From Hymenobacter sp. YC55 (GTDB lineage Bacteria; Bacteroidota; Bacteroidia; Cytophagales; Hymenobacteraceae): 64,000 bases of DNA. Shown in pieces: positions 34,260 to 42,837 of the stretch. Made by a program: the position numbers and the translations under genes. Location of the stretch: NCBI RefSeq assembly GCF_029433095.1, contig NZ_JARNTX010000001.1, positions 1,984,001 to 2,048,000 on the forward strand. The letters run 5' to 3'. How positions within the stretch are numbered: the stretch's first letter is position 1; the number at the start of each line of letters is the position of its first letter. Below the pieces are notes generated by a model that saw nothing but the letters and a program-made list of their open reading frames with translations, was not told where the DNA came from and ran no database searches.

Positions 34260-35516
34260 ATGACCGCCCGAAAAAGTACGTTTGCCGTTTTCCTGATTAC
34301 GTCGCTGTTTTTTTTGTGGGGCTTCGCGCTCAATTTGAATCCTATTCTGATTCCGCACCTCAAGAAAGCTTGCCAACTGACGGATGCGCAGTCTGCTTTC
34401 ATCGACTCGGCGTCGTACATAGCGTATTTTCTGCTGGCCTTGCCCGCGGGGCAGTTCATGAAGCGCTTCGGCTACAAGGGAGGCATCCTGCTGGGGCTGT
34501 CCTTGTTTTCGGTGGGCGCCTTCCTATTTTATCCGGCGGCAGCGGCACGTTCGTACGCCTTTTTCCTGACGGCCCTCTTCATTATTGCCTGCGGTCTGAC
34601 TTTTCTTGAGACGGCGGCTAACCCGTACATCACGGTGCTCGGCGACCCGGAAGGGGCCACGCAGCGCCTCAATTTCGCACAGTCGTTTAATGGGCTAGCG
34701 GCTACGTTGGCACCGTTTCTGGGCGGTATGTTCATTTTGTCGGGCAAGACGCTGACGCAGGCCGAGGAAGCGGGCATGTCGGGGCCCCAACTCGATGCGT
34801 ACCTCAACAACGAGGCCGCTTCGGTGCAAGTGCCGTTCCTGCTCATTGGCGGTATTGTGCTGCTGGTAGCCGTGCTGCTGTACTTCACCCGCCTACCCGA
34901 AATAGTGGAGGAAGAAAGCAGGGAAAGCGAGTCCCGGTCCATTTTCCAGGAAAAGAACCTGCTGCTGGGCGTGCTGGCGCAGTTTTTCTACGTGGGCGCA
35001 CAAGTATGCGTGAGCAGTTTCTTTATCAGGTTTGCGCAGCAGGTAGCAGGCATTGGCGAGAAGTCGGCGTCGCGGTACTTGGCGGGGGCCTTACTGGGCT
35101 TCATGATTGGCCGCTTTATCGGCACCTTCCTGATGAGCTATATTCGTATTCCTGCGTCGCGGCTGTTGGCTATCTATAGCATCGTCAATTTCTTTTTGGT
35201 GCTGCTGGCGGTGTTGCTGAAGGGGATGTTTTCGATTTATGCGCTGATGGGAGTGGAGTTCTTTATGTCGATTATGTTCCCAACCATCTTCTCGCTCAGC
35301 ATCCGCGGCTTAGGCGCCAAAACCAAAGTTGGGTCTTCCTTGGTGATTATGGCCATTGTGGGCGGCGCCATCTTCCCCGTCATCATGGGCCGCGTTTCCG
35401 ACGCCAGTTCTATTCAAGTGGCCTACGTTGTACCCGCACTGTGCTTCCTGGTGGTGTTTTACTTCGCCCTCAAAAACCTTTGGGTAAAGAGAGTCAAACT
35501 GTCTACTGCGCACTGA
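34260..35516 (+). CDS. fucP: FucP-type sugar:H+ symporter (MFS)
   Basis: 418 aa with 12 predicted membrane helices. It follows E. coli FucP closely in FFLWGFALNLNPILIPHL, IDSASYIAYFLLALPAG and CGLTFLETAANPYITVLG. The Glu of LETAANP (E117, matching E135 of FucP) is kept, but the Asp46 site of E. coli FucP in NNLNDILLP is Pro here (P28). It should import L-fucose, L-galactose or a related sugar across the inner membrane. Third gene of the operon. Confidence 0.92.
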   Translation: MTARKSTFAVFLITSLFFLWGFALNLNPILIPHLKKACQLTDAQSAFIDSASYIAYFLLALPAGQFMKRFGYKGGILLGLSLFSVGAFLFYPAAAARSYAFFLTALFIIACGLTFLETAANPYITVLGDPEGATQRLNFAQSFNGLAATLAPFLGGMFILSGKTLTQAEEAGMSGPQLDAYLNNEAASVQVPFLLIGGIVLLVAVLLYFTRLPEIVEEESRESESRSIFQEKNLLLGVLAQFFYVGAQVCVSSFFIRFAQQVAGIGEKSASRYLAGALLGFMIGRFIGTFLMSYIRIPASRLLAIYSIVNFFLVLLAVLLKGMFSIYALMGVEFFMSIMFPTIFSLSIRGLGAKTKVGSSLVIMAIVGGAIFPVIMGRVSDASSIQVAYVVPALCFLVVFYFALKNLWVKRVKLSTAH

Positions 35517-35558
35517 GTTAGCCTGGTTGAAACCCGTATAGTCTAGATACAAGCAAGC

Positions 35559-36386
35559 ATGAGAATCGATGCGCACCAGCATTTCTGGCAGTACGACCCC
35601 GTCCGTGATGCCTGGATTACCAGCGAGATGAGCGCTATTCAGCGCAGTTTTGGCCCCACTGATTTAAAGCCGCTGCTCGACCGCAATAATTTTGCGGGCT
35701 GCGTGTTGGTGCAGTCCGACCAATCGGAGACGGAAAATGAGTTTCAGCTAGCCAATGCCGCGCAGTATACCTTCATTAAAGGCATGGTAGGCTGGGTGGA
35801 TTTGCAAGCCGACAACGTGGGGGAGCGGCTTGCTTACTACAGCCAGTTCGACAAGATGAAGGGTTTTCGCCATGTGTTGCAGGGCGAGGCGAACCGGGCG
35901 CTGATGCTGCTGCCCAATTTTCAGCGCGGCATAGCCGCGCTTCAGCAGCACAATTTCACCTACGACCTGCTGATCTTCCCCGACCAGCTCGGTTACGCCC
36001 GCGAATTAGTGGCCAACTTCCCCAACCAGCCCTTCGTGCTCGACCACATTGCCAAACCCAACATCAAGGCAAAGCACCTGGGCGATTGGGAAAAAGACCT
36101 GCGTGCCCTCGCTGCCCACGAAAACGTGTGGTGCAAAGTGTCAGGCATGGTAACGGAAGCCGATTGGCAAACGTGGCAGCCCCAAGATTTTCAACCCTAC
36201 CTAGATGTGGTGTTCGAGGTGTTCGGGCCAACCCGGGTGCTATTCGGGTCCGATTGGCCGGTGTGCGAAGTAGCCGGTGGCTACGACGCGGTAGTGGGCT
36301 TGGTGCAACAGTACGTGGCAACCCTTTCCGCGCACGAACAAGCCCTTTTCTGGGGCGAAAATGCTGCGGCTTTTTACAAGCTGTAG
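35559..36386 (+). CDS. Amidohydrolase, L-fuconolactonase-like (COG3618)
   Basis: 275 aa, (beta/alpha)8 metal hydrolase. The N-terminal metal site is DAHQHFWQYDP (4-14). FVLDHIAKPNI (about 161-171) and LFGSDWPVCEV (about 228-238), with the catalytic Asp, are the other hallmarks of the COG3618 lactonases that open L-fucono-, L-galactono- and related lactones. Ordered after the dehydrogenase and permease, it should hydrolyse the lactone product of the aldo/keto reductase. Confidence 0.92.
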   Translation: MRIDAHQHFWQYDPVRDAWITSEMSAIQRSFGPTDLKPLLDRNNFAGCVLVQSDQSETENEFQLANAAQYTFIKGMVGWVDLQADNVGERLAYYSQFDKMKGFRHVLQGEANRALMLLPNFQRGIAALQQHNFTYDLLIFPDQLGYARELVANFPNQPFVLDHIAKPNIKAKHLGDWEKDLRALAAHENVWCKVSGMVTEADWQTWQPQDFQPYLDVVFEVFGPTRVLFGSDWPVCEVAGGYDAVVGLVQQYVATLSAHEQALFWGENAAAFYKL

Positions 36387-36489
36387 TGGACGCTGCGGCC
36401 AATAAATAACGCTTCAGCGGCCACGTGCAGGCCTGCTTTAACTGAAGCCAAATGAGTAGCCACTTCTTTGAATCGAAACAAGAATTGCC

Positions 36490-37497
36490 ATGAATACCTT
36501 GGTTTGTATTGAGCCCGGCCAGTTTAGCTACGAAGACCGGACCTTGCCCGCACCGCAAGAAGGGCAGGCCCTGCTGCGCATCCGGCGCATCGGCATCTGC
36601 GGCACCGACTTGCACGCCTACGAGGGCACGCAGCCGTTTTTCGCGTATCCGCGGGTGCTAGGGCACGAGCTAGCCGGTGAGTTGGTAAGCGCAGTACCTG
36701 GTTTTGAAATCGGAGAGGCCGTTACGTTTATTCCGTATTTCAACTGCGGCATTTGCATTGCCTGCCGTTCGGGCTTGCCTAACTGCTGCACCCACATCAA
36801 CGTGTGCGGGGTGCACTCCGACGGCGGCATGGGCGAGTATCTGTCGGTGCCGGCGTACTCGCTGGTGCACGGCCAGGGCCTCAGCTACGACGAGCTGGCG
36901 TTGGTAGAGCCGCTGGCTATTGGGGCCCACGGCGTGCGGCGGGCCGGGGTGAAGCCCGGCGAATACGTGCTAGTGGTAGGAGCAGGGCCTATTGGCTTGG
37001 GCATCATGGAATTTGCCCGTATTGCCGGGGCGCACGTCATTGCCCTTGATATCAACGAGCAGCGCCTTGCTTTCTGCAAAGACAAATTGCAGGTAACCCA
37101 CACCATCAATGCCCTATCGGCGGACGTAACCGAGCAACTGCGCGTTGTGACGAACGGCGACATGCCCACGGTGGTAATTGATGCTACCGGCAGTCTGAAG
37201 GCCATCAACAATGGTTTCGGTTACCTTGCCCACGGCGGCCGCTACGTGCTGGTTGGTTTGCAGAAAGGCGACATCAACTTCAGCCACCCCGAGTTTCACA
37301 AGCGCGAGGCTACGCTCATGAGCAGCCGCAACGCCACCCGCGAAGACTTCGAGCACGTCATTGCCTCGATGAAAGCGGGGCTGGTACAGCCAACTACGTA
37401 TATCACCCACCGAGTGCCTTTCAACCAAGTACAAGCTGAATTTGCTAGTTGGCTCGACCCGGCCACCGGCGTAATAAAAGCTATGGTAGAGCTGTAG
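36490..37497 (+). CDS. Zinc-dependent alcohol dehydrogenase, L-galactonate 5-dehydrogenase (LgoD)-like
   Basis: 335 aa medium-chain dehydrogenase. Catalytic zinc ligands C37 and H59-E60 (IGICGTDLHAYEG, VLGHE). Structural zinc cysteines C86, C89, C92, C100. NAD motif VVGAGPIGLG (162-171). Stretches such as GTQPFFAYPRVLGHE, GVHSDGGMGEYLSVP and HPEFHKREATLMSSRNAT strongly recall E. coli LgoD (YjjN), which oxidises L-galactonate at C5 to D-tagaturonate. Last gene of the operon, so its substrate is probably the acid released by the lactonase (L-fuconate or L-galactonate). Substrate inferred. Confidence 0.88.
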   Translation: MNTLVCIEPGQFSYEDRTLPAPQEGQALLRIRRIGICGTDLHAYEGTQPFFAYPRVLGHELAGELVSAVPGFEIGEAVTFIPYFNCGICIACRSGLPNCCTHINVCGVHSDGGMGEYLSVPAYSLVHGQGLSYDELALVEPLAIGAHGVRRAGVKPGEYVLVVGAGPIGLGIMEFARIAGAHVIALDINEQRLAFCKDKLQVTHTINALSADVTEQLRVVTNGDMPTVVIDATGSLKAINNGFGYLAHGGRYVLVGLQKGDINFSHPEFHKREATLMSSRNATREDFEHVIASMKAGLVQPTTYITHRVPFNQVQAEFASWLDPATGVIKAMVEL

Positions 37498-37523
37498 TAG
37501 CTGGCGCTGTTTTAATTGCCAGT

Positions 37524-37565
37524 CGTGCCTACTGCTTCGTCTCGCATGACGAAGCAGTAGGCACG
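37524..37565 (+). terminator. Hairpin at the end of the sugar operon
   Basis: Perfect 17-bp arms (cgtgcctactgcttcgt and complement) with an 8-nt loop, 27 bases after the stop. No T run follows, so it may act as a 3' end stabiliser as well as a terminator. Confidence 0.75.
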
Positions 37566-37697
37566 GCAGCGGTGTGTTTGGGTAGGCGCAATAAAGCCAC
37601 TTCGTAATCTCTTAACAGCTGCTAATGTGCGGTATTTGTTGCTTGTTGGGCTGCAGATGGTGCGTTGAAATTTGTCGTGCAGAGCAACAAATTCCGC

Positions 37698-37705
37698 TAC
37701 TTTTG
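37698..37705 (+). promoter_or_regulatory. Candidate -7 box upstream of mtgA
   Basis: TACTTTTG fits TAnnTTTG; the nearest TTG lies 23 bases upstream, slightly too far. Leader of about 45 bases to the TTG start of mtgA. Confidence 0.4.
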
Positions 37706-37754
37706 CCGCTGCTGTGGCCGTTTTGGCCGCGGGCGGATATAAGGGCAGTTAAGC

Positions 37755-38501
37755 TTGGCAACGGATTACAAAAAAGTGTGGCGACAGGTTCGGCAAGTGC
37801 TGTTGCAAGTGGTGGTGGCCTTGTTTCTGACTTCGGTGGCGTGGGTGCTGATGTACCGCTGGGTGTCGCCGCCGGCTACCTGGCTTATGCTCGACCGCCG
37901 CGCCTACGCGCCCATTGGCAAAGGATACTACGGTATTCAGGAAGACGACCGCCGTATTCGGTACTACTTCAAAGGCCTTGATGAAGTGTCGCCGCAGGTG
38001 CCATTGGCGCTGATTGCGGCCGAAGACCAACGCTTTCTGCTGCACCATGGCTTCGATGGCAATGCCCTTTTGAATGCGGCTAAATACAACCTTAGCAGCG
38101 GCAAGCGGCTGCGCGGTGGCAGCACTATCTCGCAGCAGGTAGCCAAAAACGTGTTTTTGTGGCAGGGGCGCAGCTATATCCGCAAGGCTGCCGAAGCCTA
38201 TTTCACGGTGCTTATCGAGCTGTTTTGGAGCAAGCAGCGCATCATGGAAATGTATTTGAGCGTAGCTGAAATGGGCGACTGCACCTTTGGCGTGGAGGCC
38301 GCTTCGCAGCGTTACTTCCACAAGTCAGCCGACAAAATCACGGCCGGTGAAGCCGCGTTGCTCGCTGGCGTGCTTCCCAATCCCTTGCGTTTTCGGGCCA
38401 GCAACCCTGGGCCACAAGCGCGTGCCAAACAACAGCGGGTGCTACGCAACATGCGGCAGCTGGGCGGTAAGGCGTACGTACAGGAGCTGATTGAAGAATA
38501 G
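37755..38501 (+). CDS. mtgA: Monofunctional biosynthetic peptidoglycan transglycosylase
   Basis: 248 aa, GT51 family. One N-terminal membrane helix (about 13-34), then the catalytic domain with the essential Glu in LIAAEDQRFLLHHGFD (E90), GGSTISQQVAKN and KQRIMEMYLSVAEMG. It polymerises lipid II into glycan strands on the periplasmic face. The transpeptidase domain is absent, as usual for MtgA. The start is TTG at 37755; no ATG is available at the family N-terminus. Confidence 0.95.
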   Translation: MATDYKKVWRQVRQVLLQVVVALFLTSVAWVLMYRWVSPPATWLMLDRRAYAPIGKGYYGIQEDDRRIRYYFKGLDEVSPQVPLALIAAEDQRFLLHHGFDGNALLNAAKYNLSSGKRLRGGSTISQQVAKNVFLWQGRSYIRKAAEAYFTVLIELFWSKQRIMEMYLSVAEMGDCTFGVEAASQRYFHKSADKITAGEAALLAGVLPNPLRFRASNPGPQARAKQQRVLRNMRQLGGKAYVQELIEE

Positions 38502-38556
38502 CAAAGCAGCGAGTATCGCCGCAGCGCAGGCAAGGTATTCTGTTATCTTGGGCCTC

Positions 38557-39009
38557 ATGAAGCCTATTCTACTTTCTCTTTGTGTGGCTGCGCTGGCCGC
38601 TTGCACGTCTTCGCCCGCTGCCAAAACCACCGAAACGCCCGCTGAAACGCGCCGCGCTATCACCCAGCTGCTCGCCACCCAAACGGCCGCCTGGAACCGC
38701 GGCGACGTAACTACTTTCATGCAAGGCTACTGGCGCTCCGATTCGCTGGTGTTCATTGGCAAGAGTGGCCTCACCTACGGGTGGCAGCCAACGCTCGACA
38801 ATTATCGGCGCAACTACCCCAACGCTGCCGCCATGGGCCAGCTGCGCTTCACCGACCTCCGCGTCACCCCCGATGGCGCCGATGCCGCCCACGTAGTAGG
38901 CCGCTGGCATCTTGCCCGCCCCGGCCTTGGCGATTTACAAGGCCAATACTTACTAGTACTGCGCCACCTCAACGGCCAGTGGGTTATCGTCGCGGACCAT
39001 TCGAGTTAG
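38557..39009 (+). CDS. SnoaL/DUF4440-like (NTF2 fold) lipoprotein
   Basis: 150 aa from ATG 38557. Lipoprotein signal peptide with lipobox AALAAC (Cys 16). The rest looks like the DUF4440/SnoaL NTF2-like fold: ITQLLATQTAAWNRGDVTTFMQGYW (split around residues 35-60), then SLVFIGKSGLTYGWQ and a last strand GQWVIVADHSS. The family includes enzymes, carriers and proteins of unknown role. It follows mtgA by 55 bases and may share its transcript. Confidence 0.88.
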   Translation: MKPILLSLCVAALAACTSSPAAKTTETPAETRRAITQLLATQTAAWNRGDVTTFMQGYWRSDSLVFIGKSGLTYGWQPTLDNYRRNYPNAAAMGQLRFTDLRVTPDGADAAHVVGRWHLARPGLGDLQGQYLLVLRHLNGQWVIVADHSS

Positions 39010-39024
39010 AGAAGAAGCTAAAAG

Positions 39025-39072
39025 ACACGAGCCAGTTCTCTCCCTTAAGAAGAGAACTGGCTCGTGTTTTTT
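39025..39072. terminator. Bidirectional terminator
   Basis: Perfect 17-bp arms (acacgagccagttctct and complement), 9-nt loop, six T on the plus side; between convergent genes. Confidence 0.93.
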
Positions 39073-39086
39073 AAAGCAGTTGAAAG

Positions 39087-40271
39087 CTATTTCATTACCG
39101 GCTTGCCAGTACCTTCCCCGTCCAAATCAGTTTCAGTGGTGGCGGTTTCGTCTTTGTGCTTTTCTTGCTGCACGGCCGAAATGGCTTCCTGGAAGATCAG
39201 GCCGGTTTTGGCCGCGTGTTCTGCGGCTTGAACAGTGTCTTGCACCAGTAGCATTTCCACCTTGTCGTTGCGCAGTTCTTCGCTGACACGCTCTACCATG
39301 GCGGCGCGGTCGGGCCGCTTCAGAATGTCGCGGATATAAATGGCCAAGATGCGGCCGGGGTGGCGGCGTACTACCTCGCGGTAGATATTGGCGTCTTCCT
39401 GCCCCGAGTCGCCGATAAGTACGAACTGTAGCTTGGGATAGGTGAGAAGCAGATTATCAATTTCCTTGAGCTTGTGGCCGTGGTGGGCCGTGGCGTCGCC
39501 AGCTTTCTTGCCACCAATAGCAAAATCGCGCAGCAGAAGCGGACCGGGTGGTATTTCGTTTAAGGCCAAGAAGTCCTCTAGTAAATCGTAGAGATTCCAG
39601 GGCGAGCTACTAACGTAGAAGAAGGGGTTGTTGCGCTTGCCATTGCGGCCTAGCTGCAGAGCCCGATAGAATTCGGCTACACCTTTGAAAGGCAACCTTG
39701 AATGGGCATTGCGCACAAGTACGGTGCGGGCCATGCGCAGCAGGTCCGTGGACGACGTTTGAATAACGGTATCGTCGAGGTCGGAGATGATGCCGTATTC
39801 CGCGTCGGCGGGCGGAATGAGTACCGGCGCTGCCGCCCGCAAGCCGGGTGCAGCGGTAAAGGGGTGGGGCGCCTGTTGCAGCAGTACTTCCACCGGGTAC
39901 CACATAAAGTCCACCGGTTCGGGTAAGCTTTCGGGGGCTAAGTTTATCGTGAAATAACCTTCTTCATCGGTCACGACGGGGTGCGTGGTGCCGTCGGCGG
40001 GTTGCACGAGCAGTTGCGCGCCGCTGATTTCGTTGCTCTCGAAACGGCGGTACATATTGAGCAGATTGTGCCAGCGTGAGTCGCCTTCGCCTGGCTCGCC
40101 AATACCTTTATCGGTAAGCAGGCGCCCTTTTACGTAGAGGCGCGTGCTGGTGCCGTAGCTGCGGTACGGTACTATCTGGAGGGGATGCAGCAGTCCGAGC
40201 CGGGCGCGGGTGCGGGTTATGAGGTCGTCGGCGCGGTCAGCTAGGTCGCCAATCTTGTTGAGTATAGACAT
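39087..40271 (-). CDS. App1-family (DUF2183) phosphatidate-phosphatase-like protein
   Basis: 394 aa from ATG 40271; the longer frame to 40370 runs into the upstream terminator and is rejected. An N-terminal beta domain is followed by the catalytic App1 domain (about 175-345) with the HAD-like motif SDLDDTVIQTS and later FFYVSSSPWNLYDLL, RDFAIGGKKAGDA and LIGDSGQEDANIY. In yeast App1 removes phosphate from phosphatidate; bacterial homologues are little studied. No signal peptide. C-terminal tail acidic and Thr/Glu-rich. Confidence 0.92.
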   Translation of the reverse strand: MSILNKIGDLADRADDLITRTRARLGLLHPLQIVPYRSYGTSTRLYVKGRLLTDKGIGEPGEGDSRWHNLLNMYRRFESNEISGAQLLVQPADGTTHPVVTDEEGYFTINLAPESLPEPVDFMWYPVEVLLQQAPHPFTAAPGLRAAAPVLIPPADAEYGIISDLDDTVIQTSSTDLLRMARTVLVRNAHSRLPFKGVAEFYRALQLGRNGKRNNPFFYVSSSPWNLYDLLEDFLALNEIPPGPLLLRDFAIGGKKAGDATAHHGHKLKEIDNLLLTYPKLQFVLIGDSGQEDANIYREVVRRHPGRILAIYIRDILKRPDRAAMVERVSEELRNDKVEMLLVQDTVQAAEHAAKTGLIFQEAISAVQQEKHKDETATTETDLDGEGTGKPVMK

Positions 40272-40342
40272 ATTCGCAAGTACGCGGGTAAAGCGGAATT
40301 TGATACTTGCGCCTAATGCCTCTTTAGCGGAAGAGCTACACC

Positions 40343-40379
40343 CAAACAAAAAGACCAGTCGCAACGGCAACTGGTCTTT
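40343..40379 (-). terminator. Rho-independent terminator of the M48 lipoprotein gene
   Basis: 10-bp arms (aaagaccagt / actggtcttt) around a 10-nt loop. On the minus strand a T-rich tail follows (tttttgttt). It lies 60 bases past the stop of the gene at 40439-41236. Confidence 0.85.
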
Positions 40380-40438
40380 CTAAAGTCTTAGCGGCTCTGT
40401 ACGTGCAAAGCCGTTGTTCTGAGTGCGCTAAAGGACAA

Positions 40439-41236
40439 TTAAATGATTCGCCGCAGTTCCTCGAAGTTGCTGTTTGAAACAGTACGACTCTGGCACTTGA
40501 GTTCAGCCGCTTTGGCCTGAATGTCCTGAACGCGTGAGCCAGGGTTGGGGTGGGTACTCAAAAACTCTGGCGTGTTGGCACCGCCCTGCGCCTCCGACTT
40601 AATAAAGAAGCCTGCTGCGCCGTCGCAGGAATAGGTGGTTGGGTTGAGGTAGATAACCGAATACTGGTCGGCTTCCCGCTCGAAGTCGCGGCTGAATTTC
40701 AACTGGCCCAGCCCACTCGCAATTTGCACGAGCTGGCCAGGGTTTTCGCCCAGCACCAAACTTAGCAGGGTATTAATACCATATTCGTTCTGAAGCTGCC
40801 GCGAGGTGTGCCGCCGGTCGGCGTGGGCTATTTCGTGGCCGAGCACGCCTGCCAATTGGCTTTCATCTTCCAAAAACTTAATCAGGCCCGAAAACACATA
40901 AATGTGGCCGCCAGGCGTAGCAAAGGCATTTTGGGTAGCATCGTCCTTGATGATTTTTACATCCCAAGGAAACTCATTGCGGTATTGCAGCTGCCCCGAA
41001 TTCAGCACCTTATTTACTACTCCATCGAGCAGCTGATACGCGCGGGGGTTACTTGAGCGCTCCAGCAACTGCCCTTTGGCCCGGTACGTGGAATCGGTTT
41101 GGGCTGCTACTTGCTCGCCAAGGGCTTTGTCGTCTTCAATAGAAAAGAGAATAGGATCGTCGGAGCAGGCAGTAGTGCCACCCAGAGTAGCAACTAAAGA
41201 AAGTAGGGCTAAGGACTTAAGTGAAAAAAGGCGCAT
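40439..41236 (-). CDS. M48-family metalloprotease lipoprotein
   Basis: 265 aa from ATG 41236. Signal peptide with lipoprotein cysteine in GGTTACSDDP (Cys 24). The zinc site is LGHEIAHADRRHTSRQ, and the third ligand Glu lies in FEREADQYSVIY. The product ends with PEFLSTHPNPGSRV then a Cys-containing tail. It differs from the first M48 gene by an insertion with two cysteines (SCDGAAGFF, about 220, and LKCQS) that could form a disulphide. LoiP/BepA-like envelope quality control is the likely role. Confidence 0.93.
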   Translation of the reverse strand: MRLFSLKSLALLSLVATLGGTTACSDDPILFSIEDDKALGEQVAAQTDSTYRAKGQLLERSSNPRAYQLLDGVVNKVLNSGQLQYRNEFPWDVKIIKDDATQNAFATPGGHIYVFSGLIKFLEDESQLAGVLGHEIAHADRRHTSRQLQNEYGINTLLSLVLGENPGQLVQIASGLGQLKFSRDFEREADQYSVIYLNPTTYSCDGAAGFFIKSEAQGGANTPEFLSTHPNPGSRVQDIQAKAAELKCQSRTVSNSNFEELRRII

Positions 41237-41569
41237 TGAAAAGCGAATTGGTTGAATAGAAAAGAGCGTAAAACTCCTCAGTTGAAAGAAAAAACGGTGC
41301 CAAAAAGCTGGAATCGGTACGGGACAGCACGCTGTCAAGTTGTTTTGATGAGGTACAAGGAGGTAGAACCCGGATAATCAGAGAGAAAAAAGTGGTGGAA
41401 TATTGGGCCAAATTCCGCCTGTGATGTCAATTGTGCAGGTGCGCAACGGGTAATGTACCTAAACAGTAGGGGCTAGCTGAACCACAGAAAGACCTTTCTC
41501 GGGTATCTGCCGTACACAACTTTCACCCACCACTCTGGCACTCCGCGTTTCGCTTTATTTAAAGTTCCT
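41237..41569. other. 333-bp intergenic region between divergent genes
   Basis: No gene supported. It must hold the promoters of the M48 lipoprotein and the topoisomerase IB gene; no exact TAnnTTTG box stands out. Confidence 0.5.
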
Positions 41570-42700
41570 ATGTCTACTGTTGCCCAGCCGCGGCCCAAAA
41601 CCAAGAAGAAGCGCCTCGCGCCCCTAGAAGATTCGCACGAACTCTACAAAGACCCCGCCCGGCAGGCCGAGCTAGCCGGTTTGCGCTACCGCACCGACAC
41701 CAAACCCGCCCTTACGCGCCAGCCCGGCCCTGACGGTACGTTCACCTATCACAAAGCCAATGGCGAGCTAATAACCGACGAGAAAATCCTGGAGCGTATC
41801 AAAAGCTTCGTGATTCCGCCAGCCTGGACCGACGTTTGGATTTCTGACACTGCCAATAGCCATTTGCAAGTAACCGGGCGCGATGCCAAGGGCCGCAAGC
41901 AGTACCGCTACCATCCTGCCTGGGACCAAGCCCGGAGCCTGACCAAGTTCAGCCGGTTGCGCGCTTTCGGCGAAAAGCTGGCCGACTTGCGGCGTCAGAT
42001 GCAAAAGGATTTGGCCCGCCCCGAACTCGACAAAAGCAAAGTAATGGCGCTGGTCCTCACCCTCATGGACCGGTCGTATATCCGCATTGGCAACAAGGAG
42101 TACGCCAAGGAAAACAAAACCTACGGCCTCACTACCCTCCGCGACAAACATGTGCAGGTTAGTGGTTCCGATGTGCGGTTTGCGTTTGTAGGTAAGAAAG
42201 GCGTAGCCCACGACCTCACCATCCATGACCGGAAGCTGGCTAAGCTTGTACAGAAGTGCAAGGAAATACCGGGGCAGCACTTATTTCAGTACTACACCCC
42301 CGATGGTAAACGGGCCGAGCTGGAGTCCGGCGACGTGAACGAGTATCTGCAGCAGGTAACCGGCCTGGCGCTATCAGCCAAAGACTTCCGTACGTGGGGC
42401 GGCACCGTGAAGATGGTGGAGTGCCTGGAAACCGTCATCAATGAAGAACCCGATTTCCCGAAGCCCAAGAGCTTAAAACGGGCATTGCAAGACGTTGCCC
42501 ACGAGCTTGGCAACACGCCCACCGTCTGCTCGAAATACTACATTCACCCCCAAGTGGTGGAGCTCTTCAATACCGACAAGCTCATCGACTACCTCCGCCG
42601 CCACGACGCCGACCCCTCCGAAAACGACTTGCTTACGCCCACTGAGCACATGGTGCTCGACATGCTGGCTGAGTTGGAAGGGGACATCGTGAAACAATAG
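41570..42700 (+). CDS. DNA topoisomerase IB (poxvirus-like)
   Basis: 376 aa. Bacterial type IB enzyme that relaxes supercoils through a 3'-phosphotyrosyl link. An N-terminal basic tail (PKTKKKRLAP) precedes the core. TKFSRLRAFGEKLADLRRQM and SYIRIGNKEYAKENKTYGL (about 170-188) carry catalytic Arg and Lys residues. The nucleophile should be Y324 in NTPTVCSKYYIHP. Not all bacteria have this enzyme; it occurs patchily and was probably spread by transfer. Single gene, ATG start. Confidence 0.95.
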   Translation: MSTVAQPRPKTKKKRLAPLEDSHELYKDPARQAELAGLRYRTDTKPALTRQPGPDGTFTYHKANGELITDEKILERIKSFVIPPAWTDVWISDTANSHLQVTGRDAKGRKQYRYHPAWDQARSLTKFSRLRAFGEKLADLRRQMQKDLARPELDKSKVMALVLTLMDRSYIRIGNKEYAKENKTYGLTTLRDKHVQVSGSDVRFAFVGKKGVAHDLTIHDRKLAKLVQKCKEIPGQHLFQYYTPDGKRAELESGDVNEYLQQVTGLALSAKDFRTWGGTVKMVECLETVINEEPDFPKPKSLKRALQDVAHELGNTPTVCSKYYIHPQVVELFNTDKLIDYLRRHDADPSENDLLTPTEHMVLDMLAELEGDIVKQ

Positions 42701-42748
42701 GTCAACGATTTGCTCTGCCTATGTATTAACTTAATCATTCCCGTAGAT

Positions 42749-42796
42749 AAAAGACAAGCCCCTAATGTCAATGGAGACACTAGGGGCTTGTCTTTT
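42749..42796. terminator. Bidirectional terminator
   Basis: 21-bp arms with one mismatch (aaaagacaagcccctaatgt onward), 6-nt loop, A4 and T4 ends; between convergent genes. Confidence 0.92.
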
Positions 42797-42837
42797 GGTA
42801 TTGAAATCAAATAAAGGCATTAGGCCTCCATAGAACG

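Noticed and set aside
40272..40370. 33-residue N-terminal extension of the App1-type protein
   Set aside because: It would be translated from the terminator hairpin of the upstream gene (40343-40379).
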